64,000 nucleotides of DNA from Pseudomonas sp. stari2 (GTDB lineage Bacteria; Pseudomonadota; Gammaproteobacteria; Pseudomonadales; Pseudomonadaceae). A program made the translations under genes and the position numbers. The stretch spans positions 2,537,501 through 2,601,500 of the forward strand of contig NZ_CP099760.1 in assembly GCF_040760005.1 (NCBI RefSeq), given 5' to 3'. Positions 41,003-54,779 of the stretch are shown here, piece by piece. The notes beneath the pieces are model-generated. The model made no database searches, had not been told where the DNA came from, and was given only the letters and a program-made list of their open reading frames with translations. Within the stretch, counting starts at the first letter, position 1; each line of letters starts with the position of its first letter.

Positions 41003-43237
41003 TCAGAGCGTGGTCACCGAAACGGTGCGAACGGTGCCCTGGGACGAGCGGATGGTGGCGGTCGGGTTAGCCGAAGGCACCACGTTGGTGTTGTTGAGCG
41101 TCAGCCGCCAGCGTCCGGTGACCGGTACCGTCGTCGTGCCGAGGGTGACCAGCCCGGTCGGGGTGGTGACCTGCACGGTGATGGTATTGCCGGTGGTCAC
41201 CGACGAAGTGCCGGCGAAGTCCCAGTTGAAGCGGTTGCCGGAACGGGCCTGCACGGTCGAGGTAGTGATCGTGAAGGTTTCCGCCGCTGGCCGTGGCGAC
41301 ACTTGCACGGTGACCGTGGCCGGCGTCGACTGGGCGCCGAAGCTGTCCCGGGCGATGTAGGTGAAGGTCGTGGTGAAGGCCGTGGTCACGGTGGCCGGTG
41401 GGGTGTAGGTGATCACCGTACCGTCGGTGCTGACCGTGCCGCGTCCTGCCGGCGGTTGGGTCAGGCTGGCGACGCCCAGCGGCACGTTGCCTTCCGGATC
41501 GGTGTCGTTGGCCAGGACGTTGATCGGGATTGCGACACCCAGCGTGGCAACGCTGTCGGCGACGGCGGTCGGTGGCCGGTTGGGCGCAACGGTAATCGTC
41601 ACGGTCGCCGGGTTGGCCGAGGCCAGGCCTTTGCTGTCCTGGGCCTTGTAGGTGAAGGTGGTGGTCAGCGGAGTGTTGACCACGGCTGGCGGGGTGTAGA
41701 CCACCGAGGTGGTGCCGCTCAGCGCGACGGTGCCCTGGCCTGCGGCCGGTTGCGTCAGCGCGGTAATGGTCAGCGGCACGTTGTTGTCCGGGTCGCTGTC
41801 GTTGGTCAACAGGCTGAGGGTGATCGGCACGCCGAAGCTGGTGCTGCCGGTGTCTGCAACGGCCAGCGGTGCCTGGTTCTCGCCGGTGTCCGGTGCGGTA
41901 CCGACCACCACCACTGGCTCGGTGTCGCTGCCGCCGGCGGCGGACTTGACCGTGACGGTGGCCGGAGGCTGAGTCAGGTCGGCAACGGTGATTTTTTGCA
42001 GGGTGCCGGTTTTCGACAGGCGTCCGTAGCCTTGGGCAACCATGTCCGGCACCGCGACTTCATCGGTCGAGGTGGCCTCGATCAGCAGGCTGTGGTTGGC
42101 CCAGCTGTAGCGGGCGGTCTGGATTTTCACCACGTCGGTGAGCTTCGCCGAAACGGCGGTCGGACGGGTCGTGCCGGCCGGGTTGGTCGCGGTCACGACC
42201 ACCACCGACGGCAGGGTACCGGTGCCCAGACGCTGGCCGAAGAACAGCCCGTTGTTGTCACCCAGCAGGCTGGTCTGGCATGGCGTCGGCGGTGGGCCGG
42301 GCAGCAACGCCAACGTTTCGCGGAAGCACAGGGTCGAGCTGCTGTCAGCCTTGGCGAATACTTCGGTGCGCACGCCCGCCGAGGTCCGGCGATAGGTCGC
42401 GCGATCAAGTTCGACATGGGTCTGCTGACGATTGTCGAGGACCTTGCCGGCGACGGTGAACAGGGCAGTCTGAATCGAGCCTGCACCCGAGGGACCGTCG
42501 ATCCGTACGAAGTTGGTATTGAACGGGCTGCCGGTCACCGCTTCAGTGAGGTTCGGGTCACCGACGAAGGTTTCGACGTTGCCTGTGTCCGGGTTCACTT
42601 CGGTGTACGGGCCGTTGATGCTGCGCAGGAACGGCCCGATGGCGCCGTTAAGCGCGCCGCTGAAATTGCCGGGAGCGCCGATGCCGACGTCCTTGGTGAT
42701 GTTGATCGCCCGTCGGCCTGGCGTTGTGACAGTCACCGTTTCCACGCCATAGGGGTGGGTGATGGTGTAGGTGCCGGCAACCGGGACGTTCACCCGGATA
42801 CGGATCCGCGCGAAGCTTTGCTGATCACCGTCCACCGGGTTTCCCGAGGCAAATGCGGCTTCTACCCCGGCGACATAGGCGTCCATACCGAAACCGGCGC
42901 CGTTGTTCGGGATGTTGGTTTCCGCCAGGAACCAGAAGGCTTCCGGTGGCCAGTTGTCGGGAAACACCATCGGCAGAGTGTCATCGAACACGCCCGGTTC
43001 CGGCAGCAGGGTGCACATGTATGCCGGCGGGGTACTGACCGGCACCCGCGAACTGGCGGCGCGGGACTGGCAGAGCTCCATCGACAGTTGATTGTTGTCC
43101 TGGTACCACATCGGGAATTTCCCGGTGGCGAAGGTGTAGGGGCCGGGATCGACGGCGGCCAGTTGCGCGAACGCACTGCCGGTCAGCGAGATTGTCAGCC
43201 CGAGCGCGTTGAGCGCGAAGCGTGGCCACTTGTTCAT
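41003..43237 (-). CDS. Secreted protein with cadherin-like (Big_9) repeats
   Basis: 744 residues from ATG 43237 (AGGAGG upstream). Signal peptide residues 1-25. Residues ~25-290 form a domain shared with the next gene (AVDPGPYTFATGKFPMWYQDNN ... FDDTLPMVFPDNWPPEAFWF ... SFARIRIRVNVP ... GPFLRSINGPYTE ... EAVTGSPFNTNFVRI). Then come three Big_9-type units (NQAPLAVADTGSTSF, NRPPTAVADSVATLGV, each with LLTNDSDPD or LANDTDPEGN), which commonly bind calcium, and a C-terminal beta domain. Probably a surface or matrix protein. The N-terminal domain is unknown to me. Confidence 0.78.
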   Translation of the reverse strand: MNKWPRFALNALGLTISLTGSAFAQLAAVDPGPYTFATGKFPMWYQDNNQLSMELCQSRAASSRVPVSTPPAYMCTLLPEPGVFDDTLPMVFPDNWPPEAFWFLAETNIPNNGAGFGMDAYVAGVEAAFASGNPVDGDQQSFARIRIRVNVPVAGTYTITHPYGVETVTVTTPGRRAINITKDVGIGAPGNFSGALNGAIGPFLRSINGPYTEVNPDTGNVETFVGDPNLTEAVTGSPFNTNFVRIDGPSGAGSIQTALFTVAGKVLDNRQQTHVELDRATYRRTSAGVRTEVFAKADSSSTLCFRETLALLPGPPPTPCQTSLLGDNNGLFFGQRLGTGTLPSVVVVTATNPAGTTRPTAVSAKLTDVVKIQTARYSWANHSLLIEATSTDEVAVPDMVAQGYGRLSKTGTLQKITVADLTQPPATVTVKSAAGGSDTEPVVVVGTAPDTGENQAPLAVADTGSTSFGVPITLSLLTNDSDPDNNVPLTITALTQPAAGQGTVALSGTTSVVYTPPAVVNTPLTTTFTYKAQDSKGLASANPATVTITVAPNRPPTAVADSVATLGVAIPINVLANDTDPEGNVPLGVASLTQPPAGRGTVSTDGTVITYTPPATVTTAFTTTFTYIARDSFGAQSTPATVTVQVSPRPAAETFTITTSTVQARSGNRFNWDFAGTSSVTTGNTITVQVTTPTGLVTLGTTTVPVTGRWRLTLNNTNVVPSANPTATIRSSQGTVRTVSVTTL

Positions 43238-43272
43238 GATGCCTCCTGATGCGGATCTGGGCATGTGAGCGT

Positions 43273-44619
43273 TCATTGCACGATGACCACTTCTTCGGTA
43301 TCGCTGCCGCCGTTGGACGACGTCACCCGGACCCTGGCCGGTGGAATCGGCGTGATCCCGGTGGACAGGGTTTTCACTGCGCCGTCACCGCCAAGGGCTC
43401 CAATGGCGGCGCCGGTGCCGGAGGTGGCGGTGAGCACCGGTGGCGAGGTTTCGTCACTGGTCGAGGCCACCACGGTCAGTTGCCCGGAGCTCAGGCTGTA
43501 CTCGGCGCGCTGGATCACCACCAGGTCGGTCAGGGGCATGGGCAGAGTGGTCGGTGAACTGGTGGCGATCGCCAGGTGGTTGTCGGCGGTCACTTGCAGC
43601 ACGGTCGGCAAGGTCGGGTTGACCTGCGATTGCGCGTACCAGCTGCCGGTGCTGTCGGCTTCTGTCATGTTCACCACGGGTGTGCTGCTGGTGATGGCAG
43701 CGGTGCCCGGCGCTGGGGGCGCCTGGACGAACACGTCTTGCTGGGCCACCGGCGCACTGTCGCCGGGTTTGCGCGAGTAGGTGCTGCGCTGTGCAATCAG
43801 CGGGGTTGGCCGTACCACCGTCGACAACTTGCCGGACACGGCGAAGGTCGTGGTGCGCAGGTCAATGCCCCCCGGGCCTTCGATCCGCACGTAGTTGGTG
43901 TTGAACGGGCTGCCGGTCACCGCTTCGTTGAGGTTCGGGTCGCCGACAAACTGCTCGGCCGCACCGGTCAATGGGTTGGTTTCGGTGTAAGGCCCGTTGA
44001 CGCTGCGCAGGAACGGCCCGACGTCACCCTTGAGCGCGCCGTCGTAGGTTTTCGGGCTGCCGATGCCGATGTCGCGGGTCATGTTGATCGCGCGACGACC
44101 GGGGGTGTCCACGTTGAACACTTCGACGCCGTACGGGTGAGTGATCACGTAGGTGCCGGCGGTGGGCACATCGACCCGGATGCGGATGCGCGCGAAGCTG
44201 ATCTGGTCGCCCTCTACCGGATCACCGCCACTGAACGCCGCTTCGACGGCCGAGCCATAGGACAGGTTGATGCCCCGGGCCGCATCGACCACGGTGCCGT
44301 CGGCGGTGAACCAGAACGCTTCGTCGGGAAAATTGCCCGGGAAGACGATCGGCTGGGTGTCATCGAATACTCCCGGCGCGGGGATCAGCGAGCACATGTA
44401 CGAAGGGGCACCGGGCGTACTCGGCACCCGCGAGCTGAGCGCTTTGGACAGGCACAGGTCCAGGGTGCGTCCGTGGGTGTCCTGATACCAACTGGCAAAT
44501 CCGCCGGTCGCCGGGGCATAGGGTCCGGGATCGACGGCGAACAGAGCGGCCTGGGCAATGCCCTGGGCCAGGGCGCTCACGACCAGGACGGTCGCGGTTT
44601 TGGACAGTAAAGGGTGCAT
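43273..44619 (-). CDS. Secreted protein, paralog of the 41003-43237 gene without cadherin-like repeats
   Basis: 448 residues (AGAGGG 8 bases before ATG). Signal peptide residues 1-24. Its N-terminal ~270 residues match the next gene closely (AVDPGPYAPATGGFASWYQD, GVFDDTQPIVFPGNFPDEAFWF, SFARIRIRVDVP, GPFLRSVNGPYTE, EAVTGSPFNTNYVRIEGP). The C-terminal part ends with the same RVTSSNGGSDTEEVVIVQ-type motif that the paralog carries before its repeats. First gene of a minus-strand operon that continues into csgB and csgA. Confidence 0.78.
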   Translation of the reverse strand: MHPLLSKTATVLVVSALAQGIAQAALFAVDPGPYAPATGGFASWYQDTHGRTLDLCLSKALSSRVPSTPGAPSYMCSLIPAPGVFDDTQPIVFPGNFPDEAFWFTADGTVVDAARGINLSYGSAVEAAFSGGDPVEGDQISFARIRIRVDVPTAGTYVITHPYGVEVFNVDTPGRRAINMTRDIGIGSPKTYDGALKGDVGPFLRSVNGPYTETNPLTGAAEQFVGDPNLNEAVTGSPFNTNYVRIEGPGGIDLRTTTFAVSGKLSTVVRPTPLIAQRSTYSRKPGDSAPVAQQDVFVQAPPAPGTAAITSSTPVVNMTEADSTGSWYAQSQVNPTLPTVLQVTADNHLAIATSSPTTLPMPLTDLVVIQRAEYSLSSGQLTVVASTSDETSPPVLTATSGTGAAIGALGGDGAVKTLSTGITPIPPARVRVTSSNGGSDTEEVVIVQ

Positions 44620-44679
44620 GAGTTAATCCCTCTATCGAAGTGCCTGCCCCTTGGGGGTGGGTCAGTTGCAGAGGGGCTT

Positions 44680-44695
44680 TACAACTTCCATACCA
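44680..44695 (-). promoter_or_regulatory. Possible sigma54 promoter of the secreted-protein/curlin operon
   Basis: Minus-strand TGGTATGGAAGTTGTA fits the consensus at 14 of 16 positions; GG at -24 is present but -12 reads GT instead of GC. It would give a ~50-base leader. The operator-like motif 90-105 bases upstream supports it. Confidence 0.42.
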
Positions 44696-44783
44696 ACGGC
44701 CGGGCAATGGGCGGGAGAGGCCCGTGGTGCAAGGGTTGGCGAGTGAGGGTGGGGATTTTTTGCAGTACGGCCATCGGGCGACA

Positions 44784-44801
44784 GTCCCCAGGATTGGGGG
44801 G
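44784..44801. promoter_or_regulatory. Candidate MnxR operator upstream of the curlin operon
   Basis: GTCCCC-AGGATT-GGGGGG has the same 6-6-6 layout as the sites before mnxG, mcoA and the T2SS operon. Confidence 0.5.
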
Positions 44802-44926
44802 TGTGGGGATCCATCGGCAACCCGGATTTGCAGATCGGTGATCGTGGGGCCGTTCAACCCCCGCATCCGGGCAATCACCCAACCGTGGGCTATAAACTTA
44901 TAGGGACGTATCGGGAAGTCGCCGCC

Positions 44927-46375
44927 ATGAACATGTATTCAAAATCGCTACCGGTCGAGGAGAGCAGTCTGCGGCTGGGCTCGCGCAAGCAGCCGTTCAA
45001 TCTGCTGCGCTGGTTTTCGTTGATCAGCATGGCGGTGATCGGCACGGTGGCCGTGGCGCTCGGCACGGTGTCCACGCGTTTCGTGATCGAGGAAAGCGTG
45101 CAGCGTGATGCGTTGCTGACGGCGCAATTCATTCAGGCCATCGCTTCGGCGGAAGTGCGTCACGTCTCGATCCCCAATATCCGCACCATGGGCGACTTGC
45201 TGGACCCGCGCCAGGACCGGGACTTTCCCGACGTCGACCCGGCGGCCCGAGCCAGCGCCCGGGGCGAGTTTCTCGATCACATCGAGCATCTGCCGGACGT
45301 GATCCTCGCCAACGTTTACGCGCCGGATCGCCTGGTGATCTGGTCGACCAACCCTGCGCTGGTCAACACCCGTATCCATGCCGATGAAGACCTCGATCGT
45401 GCGTTCAACGAGAAGATTCCGGTGTCGGCCAGTTACCACAACGTCGACAAGGGCCGTGAAGAACAGAAGTTCGTGGTGCCGCCGGATTACATCTTCATCG
45501 AGAACTACATTCCATTGTTCGACGCCGATGGCAAGAACGTCACGGCGATGGTCGAGATCTACAAGGAACCCAAAGACCTGATCGCCCGCATGGGTCGCGG
45601 TCTGGCGCTGATCTGGCTGGCCACCGCGCTGGGCGGCGGCCTGATTTATCTGGGGTTGTACTGGATCGTGCGACGGGCGGCGATCCTGCTGGCGGTGCAA
45701 CAGAAACAACTGATTGCCAATGAAACCTTTGTCGCACTGGGCGAGATGTCCTCGGCGGTGGCGCACAGCCTGCGCAACCCGTTGGCGACCATCCGTTCCA
45801 GCGCCGAACTGGCCCTGGAATTCGACGCGGGGCCGGCGCAGAAGAACATCAAGGACATCATCGGTCAGGTCGATCGAATGTCGAAATGGGTGCGCGAACT
45901 GCTGCAGTCGCTGCGACCGCTCAATGACGAGCCGGAGCCGGTAAACCTGGTGGCGGCGTTGCACGAAAGTCTGGTCGCGTTCGAACAGCAGATCGCCAAA
46001 AATGCGGTAAACGTGGTGTTTCATCCGCAACAAACGCCGATGGTGTTGAGCCAACCGGTGCAACTGACGCAAATCCTCAACAGCCTGCTGGCCAACGCAC
46101 TGGAGGCCATGGACAAGGGCGGCACGTTGACCATTACCCTCGAACCCACAAACAACGGCGGCGTCAGCGTCATGCTCAGTGACACCGGCAAAGGCATGAA
46201 CGAAGAACAGCGCAGCATGGCGTTCCGGCCGTTCTTCACCACCAAGCAGGGTGGGCTCGGCGTAGGGCTGGTGCTGGTCAAACGGATCATGGAGCGCTTC
46301 GGTGGCGGCGTGACCCTGCACAGCCGCGAAGGTGAGGGCACCACCGTTCGTCTGGCGTTTCAGCTCATTCAGTAA
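44927..46375 (+). CDS. mnxS1: Sensor histidine kinase, MnxS1-like
   Basis: 482 residues from ATG 44927. Two membrane helices (~24-48 and ~224-246) flank a periplasmic sensor of ~175 residues rich in acidic residues (DLLDPRQDRDFPDVDP). No HAMP was recognised. HisKA motif GEMSSAVAHSLRNPLATIRSS with His280, then N, G1 and G2 boxes (NSLLANALEAM, DTGKGM, GGLGVGLVLVK). It is a sister of the kinase at 50536-52029; the two flank mcoA. In P. putida GB-1 the pair MnxS1/MnxS2 with MnxR is needed for Mn(II) oxidation. Which of the two is S1 or S2 is assigned only by order here. Confidence 0.82.
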   Translation: MNMYSKSLPVEESSLRLGSRKQPFNLLRWFSLISMAVIGTVAVALGTVSTRFVIEESVQRDALLTAQFIQAIASAEVRHVSIPNIRTMGDLLDPRQDRDFPDVDPAARASARGEFLDHIEHLPDVILANVYAPDRLVIWSTNPALVNTRIHADEDLDRAFNEKIPVSASYHNVDKGREEQKFVVPPDYIFIENYIPLFDADGKNVTAMVEIYKEPKDLIARMGRGLALIWLATALGGGLIYLGLYWIVRRAAILLAVQQKQLIANETFVALGEMSSAVAHSLRNPLATIRSSAELALEFDAGPAQKNIKDIIGQVDRMSKWVRELLQSLRPLNDEPEPVNLVAALHESLVAFEQQIAKNAVNVVFHPQQTPMVLSQPVQLTQILNSLLANALEAMDKGGTLTITLEPTNNGGVSVMLSDTGKGMNEEQRSMAFRPFFTTKQGGLGVGLVLVKRIMERFGGGVTLHSREGEGTTVRLAFQLIQ

Positions 46376-46388
46376 GCTGGGGTGAACT

Positions 46389-46428
46389 TTCCCCCAGTAG
46401 CGGGTGTCAGGCCCCGGTCACTGGGGAG
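46389..46428. promoter_or_regulatory. Candidate MnxR operators upstream of mcoA
   Basis: TTCCCC-CAGTAG-CGGGTG (46389-46406) and GGCCCC-GGTCACT-GGGGAG (46410-46428) are two adjacent inverted motifs, 50-90 bases upstream of the sigma54 element at 46481. Confidence 0.5.
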
Positions 46429-46480
46429 TGGGAAATCCAACAGCGTCTGTAACAGCTTGTTTCAACGGGGATTAATACTT

Positions 46481-46496
46481 TGGCGAGCTAATTGCA
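46481..46496 (+). promoter_or_regulatory. Sigma54 promoter of mcoA
   Basis: TGGCGAGCTAATTGCA has GG and TTGCA at the right spacing (14 of 16 positions). Transcription would start near 46508, 27 bases before ATG 46535. Confidence 0.7.
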
Positions 46497-46534
46497 AAAC
46501 ACCATCACCCCTTCCTTAGATGAGGCGGCTGGTG

Positions 46535-49342
<2,808 letters not shown>

Positions 49343-49359
49343 GCAGGGAGGGAGCCGAC

Positions 49360-50430
49360 ATGACACAGCCAACGCCGCGCTCCCGCGCCCTGGGCATGCA
49401 CTTGATCCTGGTGCTGGTCACCTGCCTGCTCGGCAGTCAGGTGCTCATCGCCCATCAAGCGCTGCCCGAAGGCGCCAGCGAATCCGCCACCCCGTGGGGT
49501 GGCGACTATTTCCCCAACACCCTGCTGACCGATCAGGACGGCCGGCAGGTGCGTTTTTTCGATGACCTGATCAAAGACAAAGTGGTGGTGATCAACTTCA
49601 TCTTCACTTCCTGCAGCGACTCCTGCCCGCTGGAAACCGCACGCCTGCGCCAAGTGCAGAAACTGCTGGGGGACCGGGTCGGCCAGGACATCTTTTTCTA
49701 CTCGATCAGCATTGATCCTTTGAGCGACACCCCCGAAGTGCTCAAGGCCTATTCACAACGCTTCAAGGTCGGCCCCGGCTGGAAATTCCTCACCGGCGAA
49801 TTCGAAGACGTCACCGACTTGCGCAAGAAACTCGGGCTGTTCATTGAGGGCGTCGACAACGGTCGCACCAAGGATCACAACCTGAGCCTGATCGTCGGCA
49901 ATCAGAGCACCGGGCGCTGGATGAAGGCCTCGCCGTTCGAAAATCCGTGGATCCTCGCCGATCAACTGGCCAACACCTTGCAGAACTGGAAGCAGCCGAG
50001 CATCGAGCAAAGTTACGCCAATGCGCCGCAGATTCGTCCGCCGAGCAACGGCGAAGAACTGTTCCGCACCCGTTGCGCCTCCTGCCACAGTCTTGGCCCG
50101 CAGGACGGTGAAGGCATCGGCATGCGCAACATCGGCCCGGACCTGATCGGCGTGACCCGTCAGCGTGACCCGGCCTGGCTCAACCGCTGGATCCGCGAAC
50201 CGGATCGGGTACTGGCGGAGAAGGACCCGATCGCACTGCAACTGTTCGAACAATACGAGCGGATTCCGATGCCCAACCTGCGCCTCGACGAACAGTCGGC
50301 GCAGTCGATCATCGACTTTCTGCGCGATGAAACCGAGCGCCAGCACCCGACCACGCAGCCCTTGGCTGACGGGGCGTTGGCGCCAACCCGTGCGGCCGCG
50401 AGCAGCGAAACGGTGAGCCGTATGCGCTAG
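49360..50430 (+). CDS. SCO-cytochrome c fusion protein
   Basis: 356 residues from ATG 49360 (GGGAGGGAG upstream); an ATG at 49339 overlaps the mcoA stop. N-terminal anchor, SCO domain with copper motif FTSCSDSCP and ISIDPLSDTP (residues ~45-215), then a c-type cytochrome with CASCH (~240-244) and distal Met in PMPNLRLDE. Joining a copper chaperone to a heme domain suggests redox-linked copper loading, or electron removal, for the upstream oxidase. Confidence 0.88.
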   Translation: MTQPTPRSRALGMHLILVLVTCLLGSQVLIAHQALPEGASESATPWGGDYFPNTLLTDQDGRQVRFFDDLIKDKVVVINFIFTSCSDSCPLETARLRQVQKLLGDRVGQDIFFYSISIDPLSDTPEVLKAYSQRFKVGPGWKFLTGEFEDVTDLRKKLGLFIEGVDNGRTKDHNLSLIVGNQSTGRWMKASPFENPWILADQLANTLQNWKQPSIEQSYANAPQIRPPSNGEELFRTRCASCHSLGPQDGEGIGMRNIGPDLIGVTRQRDPAWLNRWIREPDRVLAEKDPIALQLFEQYERIPMPNLRLDEQSAQSIIDFLRDETERQHPTTQPLADGALAPTRAAASSETVSRMR

Positions 50431-50466
50431 CGACCAAATAGTGACTTTGAGTCCTGTATTGCGGTG

Positions 50467-50499
50467 ATAGCCACCTACACTCATTCGAGAGGTGGCTGT
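50467..50499 (+). other. Hairpin between the mcoA operon and mnxS2
   Basis: ATAGCCACCT (50467-50476) pairs with AGGTGGCTGT (50490-50499) with one G-U pair. No T-run follows directly. It may be a weak terminator of the mcoA operon or lie in the mnxS2 leader. Confidence 0.45.
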
Positions 50500-51997
50500 A
50501 ACCGGTTCGATACAAAAAAACGCCAGGGCACCCCCATGCAACGACTGGAAGAACAACAAACACCGGCGCCAAACGTCGCGGCGGCCGCCATCAAGGGTTG
50601 GGGCGCGCAGTTCAATCTGCTGCGCTGGTTCTCGCTGGCGAGTTTTTTCATCATTGCCGCGGTGGCGCTGGGGCTGGGTTATATCTCCACGCGCTTCGTA
50701 GTCACCGAAAGCGTCGAACGCGATGCGTTGCTGACGGCGCAATTCGTCCAGGCCATCGGCGATGCGGAAATGCGCCATGCCGGCATCACGCCGCTGCGCA
50801 CCATGGGGGAAATGCTCGACCCGCGTCAGGACGAAAACTTTCCCGACGTCGATCCGCTGGCCCATGGCGCGGCCCGGGCCGAGTTTCTCGATCACGTCGA
50901 ACACTTGCCGGATGTGCTGCTGGCGACGGTCTATGCCCTGGATCGGTCGGTGATCTGGTCGACCAACCCGGAACTCATCGGCGTCAAGTTCGAGGACGAT
51001 GACGAGCTGGACGAGTCGTTCGAAATGAAAGTCCCGGTGTCCTCCAGCTATCACAAGATCGACGACGAGAAACCCGAGCAGAAACTGTCGCGGGAACCCA
51101 AGTATCTGTTCATCGAGAACTACATCCCGATGTTCAATGCCGACAAAAGCAAAGTCATCGCCATGGTCGAGATCTACAAGGAACCGGCGGATCTGGTGGA
51201 TCGCATCGACCGCGGGTTTGCCTCGATCTGGGCGGCGACGATTCTCGGCGGGGCGGCGATTTACCTGGGCCTGTTCTGGATCGTGCGGCGTGCCTCGACC
51301 TTGCTGCACAGCCAGCAACAGCAACTGATCAGCAACGAAACCTTCGTTGCGTTGGGGGAGATGTCCTCGGCGGTGGCCCACAGCCTGCGCAATCCGCTGG
51401 CAACCATTCGCTCCAGCGCCGAACTGGCTCAGGAAGTGGCCAGCCAGAGCGCCCAGCGCAACATCGGCGACATCATCAGTCAGGTGGACCGCATGTCGCG
51501 CTGGGTTCGGGAGTTGCTGGTTTCGCTGCGGCCGATGAGTGACGACGGCGAGGCGCTCGAGCTGCGCACCGCCGTGGAAGATTCCCTCGGCGCGTTCGAG
51601 GCGCTGATCCGGCGCAACGGTGTCGAGGTGCGATTCAACCTGCAGGACTGCCCGCCGGTGGTCAGCCACAAGGTGCTGCTGACGCAGATTCTCAATAGCC
51701 TGTTCGCCAACGCCCTGGAAGCCATGCCCAAGGGCGGCGTGCTGAGTGTCGAGATTGATGTACCCCACGCCGGCCAGGTCTGCATGACGGTGGGGGACAC
51801 CGGCAAAGGCATGAACGCGCAGCAGCAACAACTGGTGTTCAAACCATTTTTCACCACCAAGCAGGGCGGCCTCGGGGTTGGCCTGGCACTGGTCAAAAGA
51901 ATCATGGAGCGTTTTCAGGGCTCGGTCGTGCTGACCAGTCGCGAGCAGGAAGGAACCCGCGTCAGTCTCAACTTTAAAGTGGCATCGGGAGGGGAAT

Positions 51998-53418
<1,421 letters not shown>

Positions 53419-53428
<10 letters not shown>

Positions 53429-53787
53429 ACCGCATTACTCCGGGGATTCGGCGGACTCAGGCACTCCAGCAGGCACGTCGGGTCCAGCACCTCGTCATTG
53501 ACGTAGATGCCGCGTTCGGCGTCGTACGTGCGGATAAACACCCGCACCGTCGCATCGGCCACGGTCGGCAGTTGTGAGTCATGGAACACGTGGCGATCCG
53601 GGATGACGATGAAATCCCGCGGCGGTGTGTCATCGAACGCGCGCGGCGGCTGTGCATTCAGCGACGGCGGAGCGGGGTGGGCGAAGGGCTGGTCCGCCCC
53701 GTAGTAATTGAAGTTGCTGTCGAGGGCTTGCGCCTGTGTGGCGGCGAGCAGACAGGCGGATAACAGCAGCCGGTTGAACGTTTGCAT
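53419..53787 (-). CDS. Small exported protein of unknown function
   Basis: 122 residues from ATG 53787. Signal peptide 1-21 (ACLLAATQAQA). The mature part has Pro-rich and acidic segments, the motif FIVIPDRHVFHDSQLPTVADATVRVFIRTYD, and two cysteines near the end (DPTCLLECLSPPNP). No family recognised. Convergent with mnxR and at the end of the island. Confidence 0.65.
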
Positions 53788-53924
53788 GGCGGCACCTGTG
53801 GAGGCGGTATTCCCCAAGGTTATTAACTATAGCCGACCGTTGGCTTACAAGTTCGCAACAACCTGGATTATCGGGCTCAACTAGACTCGGGCCGCTCAAT
53901 CAAGAGCATCGTCCGGAGTGCGCC

Positions 53925-54731
53925 ATGGAAGTGCCAAACAACAAAGACGCTATCGAAAGCAATCGTCAGGCGTGGAACGATTCGGCCCGTCACCATCAGG
54001 TATCGGCTGAGTGGAAGGCCTTGCTGAGCGAGGTCACCCAGACCGGTTTTTCCTGCCTCGACGAAACCCTGCGCGGGTTGCTGGAGCAGGTTGGCGTCGA
54101 TGGAAAAGACGTCGTGCAACTGTGCTGTAACAACGGCCGCGAGAGCCTCTCGCTGTTCGCGCTGGGTGCGCGCAGTGTCGTCGGGGTCGATCAATCGGCG
54201 GAGTTTCTTGAACAGGCCCGTGTGCTGAACGGCCGTTCGCCACACCAGGCCGAATTCATCGAAGCCGATATTCATCACTTGCCCGAATCACTGCGCGGTC
54301 GTTTCGACGTGGCGCTGATCACCATCGGCGCCCTCAACTGGATGCCCGACATCGGCGAATTCTTCCGCCACGTCGCCTCGACCCTCAAGCCGGGCGGGCA
54401 ATTGGTGATCTACGAAACCCACCCGTTCCTGGAAATGGTCGATCCCGACGCCGAGGATCCGTTTCGCCTCGCGACCTCGTACTTTCGCCGCGAGCCGTTC
54501 GTGCAGCAGGAACCGATCGTCTACATCGGCAAGGTCGAGCAGCAGGTCGCACCGTCGTACTGGTTCGTGCACAACCTCGGCGCCATCTTCACCGCCGCCC
54601 TCGACGCCGGCCTCGGCATCGTGCACTTCAAGGAATACCCGCATTCGAACCGCGAAGAGGCGTATGACCAGTACCTGAACCGCGAGGCGCAGATGCCGAT
54701 GTGTTTTACGTGGGTGGGGGTGAAAAACTGA
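53925..54731 (+). CDS. Class I SAM-dependent methyltransferase
   Basis: 268 residues. Rossmann-type methyltransferase: motif I region VVQLCCNNGRESLSLFALG, acidic loop VVGVDQSAEFLEQA, then EADIHHLPESLRGRFDVALI and LKPGGQLVIYETHPF. Motif I has CCNNG instead of GxGxG, a variant seen in this subgroup. Substrate unknown. Followed by a two-way terminator. Confidence 0.88.
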   Translation: MEVPNNKDAIESNRQAWNDSARHHQVSAEWKALLSEVTQTGFSCLDETLRGLLEQVGVDGKDVVQLCCNNGRESLSLFALGARSVVGVDQSAEFLEQARVLNGRSPHQAEFIEADIHHLPESLRGRFDVALITIGALNWMPDIGEFFRHVASTLKPGGQLVIYETHPFLEMVDPDAEDPFRLATSYFRREPFVQQEPIVYIGKVEQQVAPSYWFVHNLGAIFTAALDAGLGIVHFKEYPHSNREEAYDQYLNREAQMPMCFTWVGVKN

Positions 54732-54749
54732 AGTCCGAATTGAGCGCAC

Positions 54750-54775
54750 GAAGGCGGCCGAATGGCCGCCTTCAT
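54750..54775. terminator. Bidirectional terminator
   Basis: GAAGGCGGCC (54750-54759) pairs with GGCCGCCTTC (54764-54773) around GAAT. It lies between the convergent methyltransferase and GNAT-like genes. Confidence 0.9.
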
Positions 54776-54779
54776 CATT

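Larger units (their letters stand above)
44620..44926. other. Divergent intergenic region between the secreted-protein/curlin operon and mnxS1
   Basis: 307 bases without a gene. It holds a sigma54-like element for the left operon (44680-44695), an operator-like motif (44784-44801), and an AT-rich stretch (ATAAACTTATAG, 44893-44904) that may be a sigma70 -10 region for mnxS1. Confidence 0.55.

Noticed and set aside
44810..44840. Sigma54 promoter for mnxS1 (GGCAACCCGGATTTGC)
   Set aside because: The spacing between GG and GC is 12 instead of 10 bases.
53800..53830. MnxR operator upstream of the 53419-53787 gene
   Set aside because: Only a single TTCCCC half site and no -24/-12 element were found.
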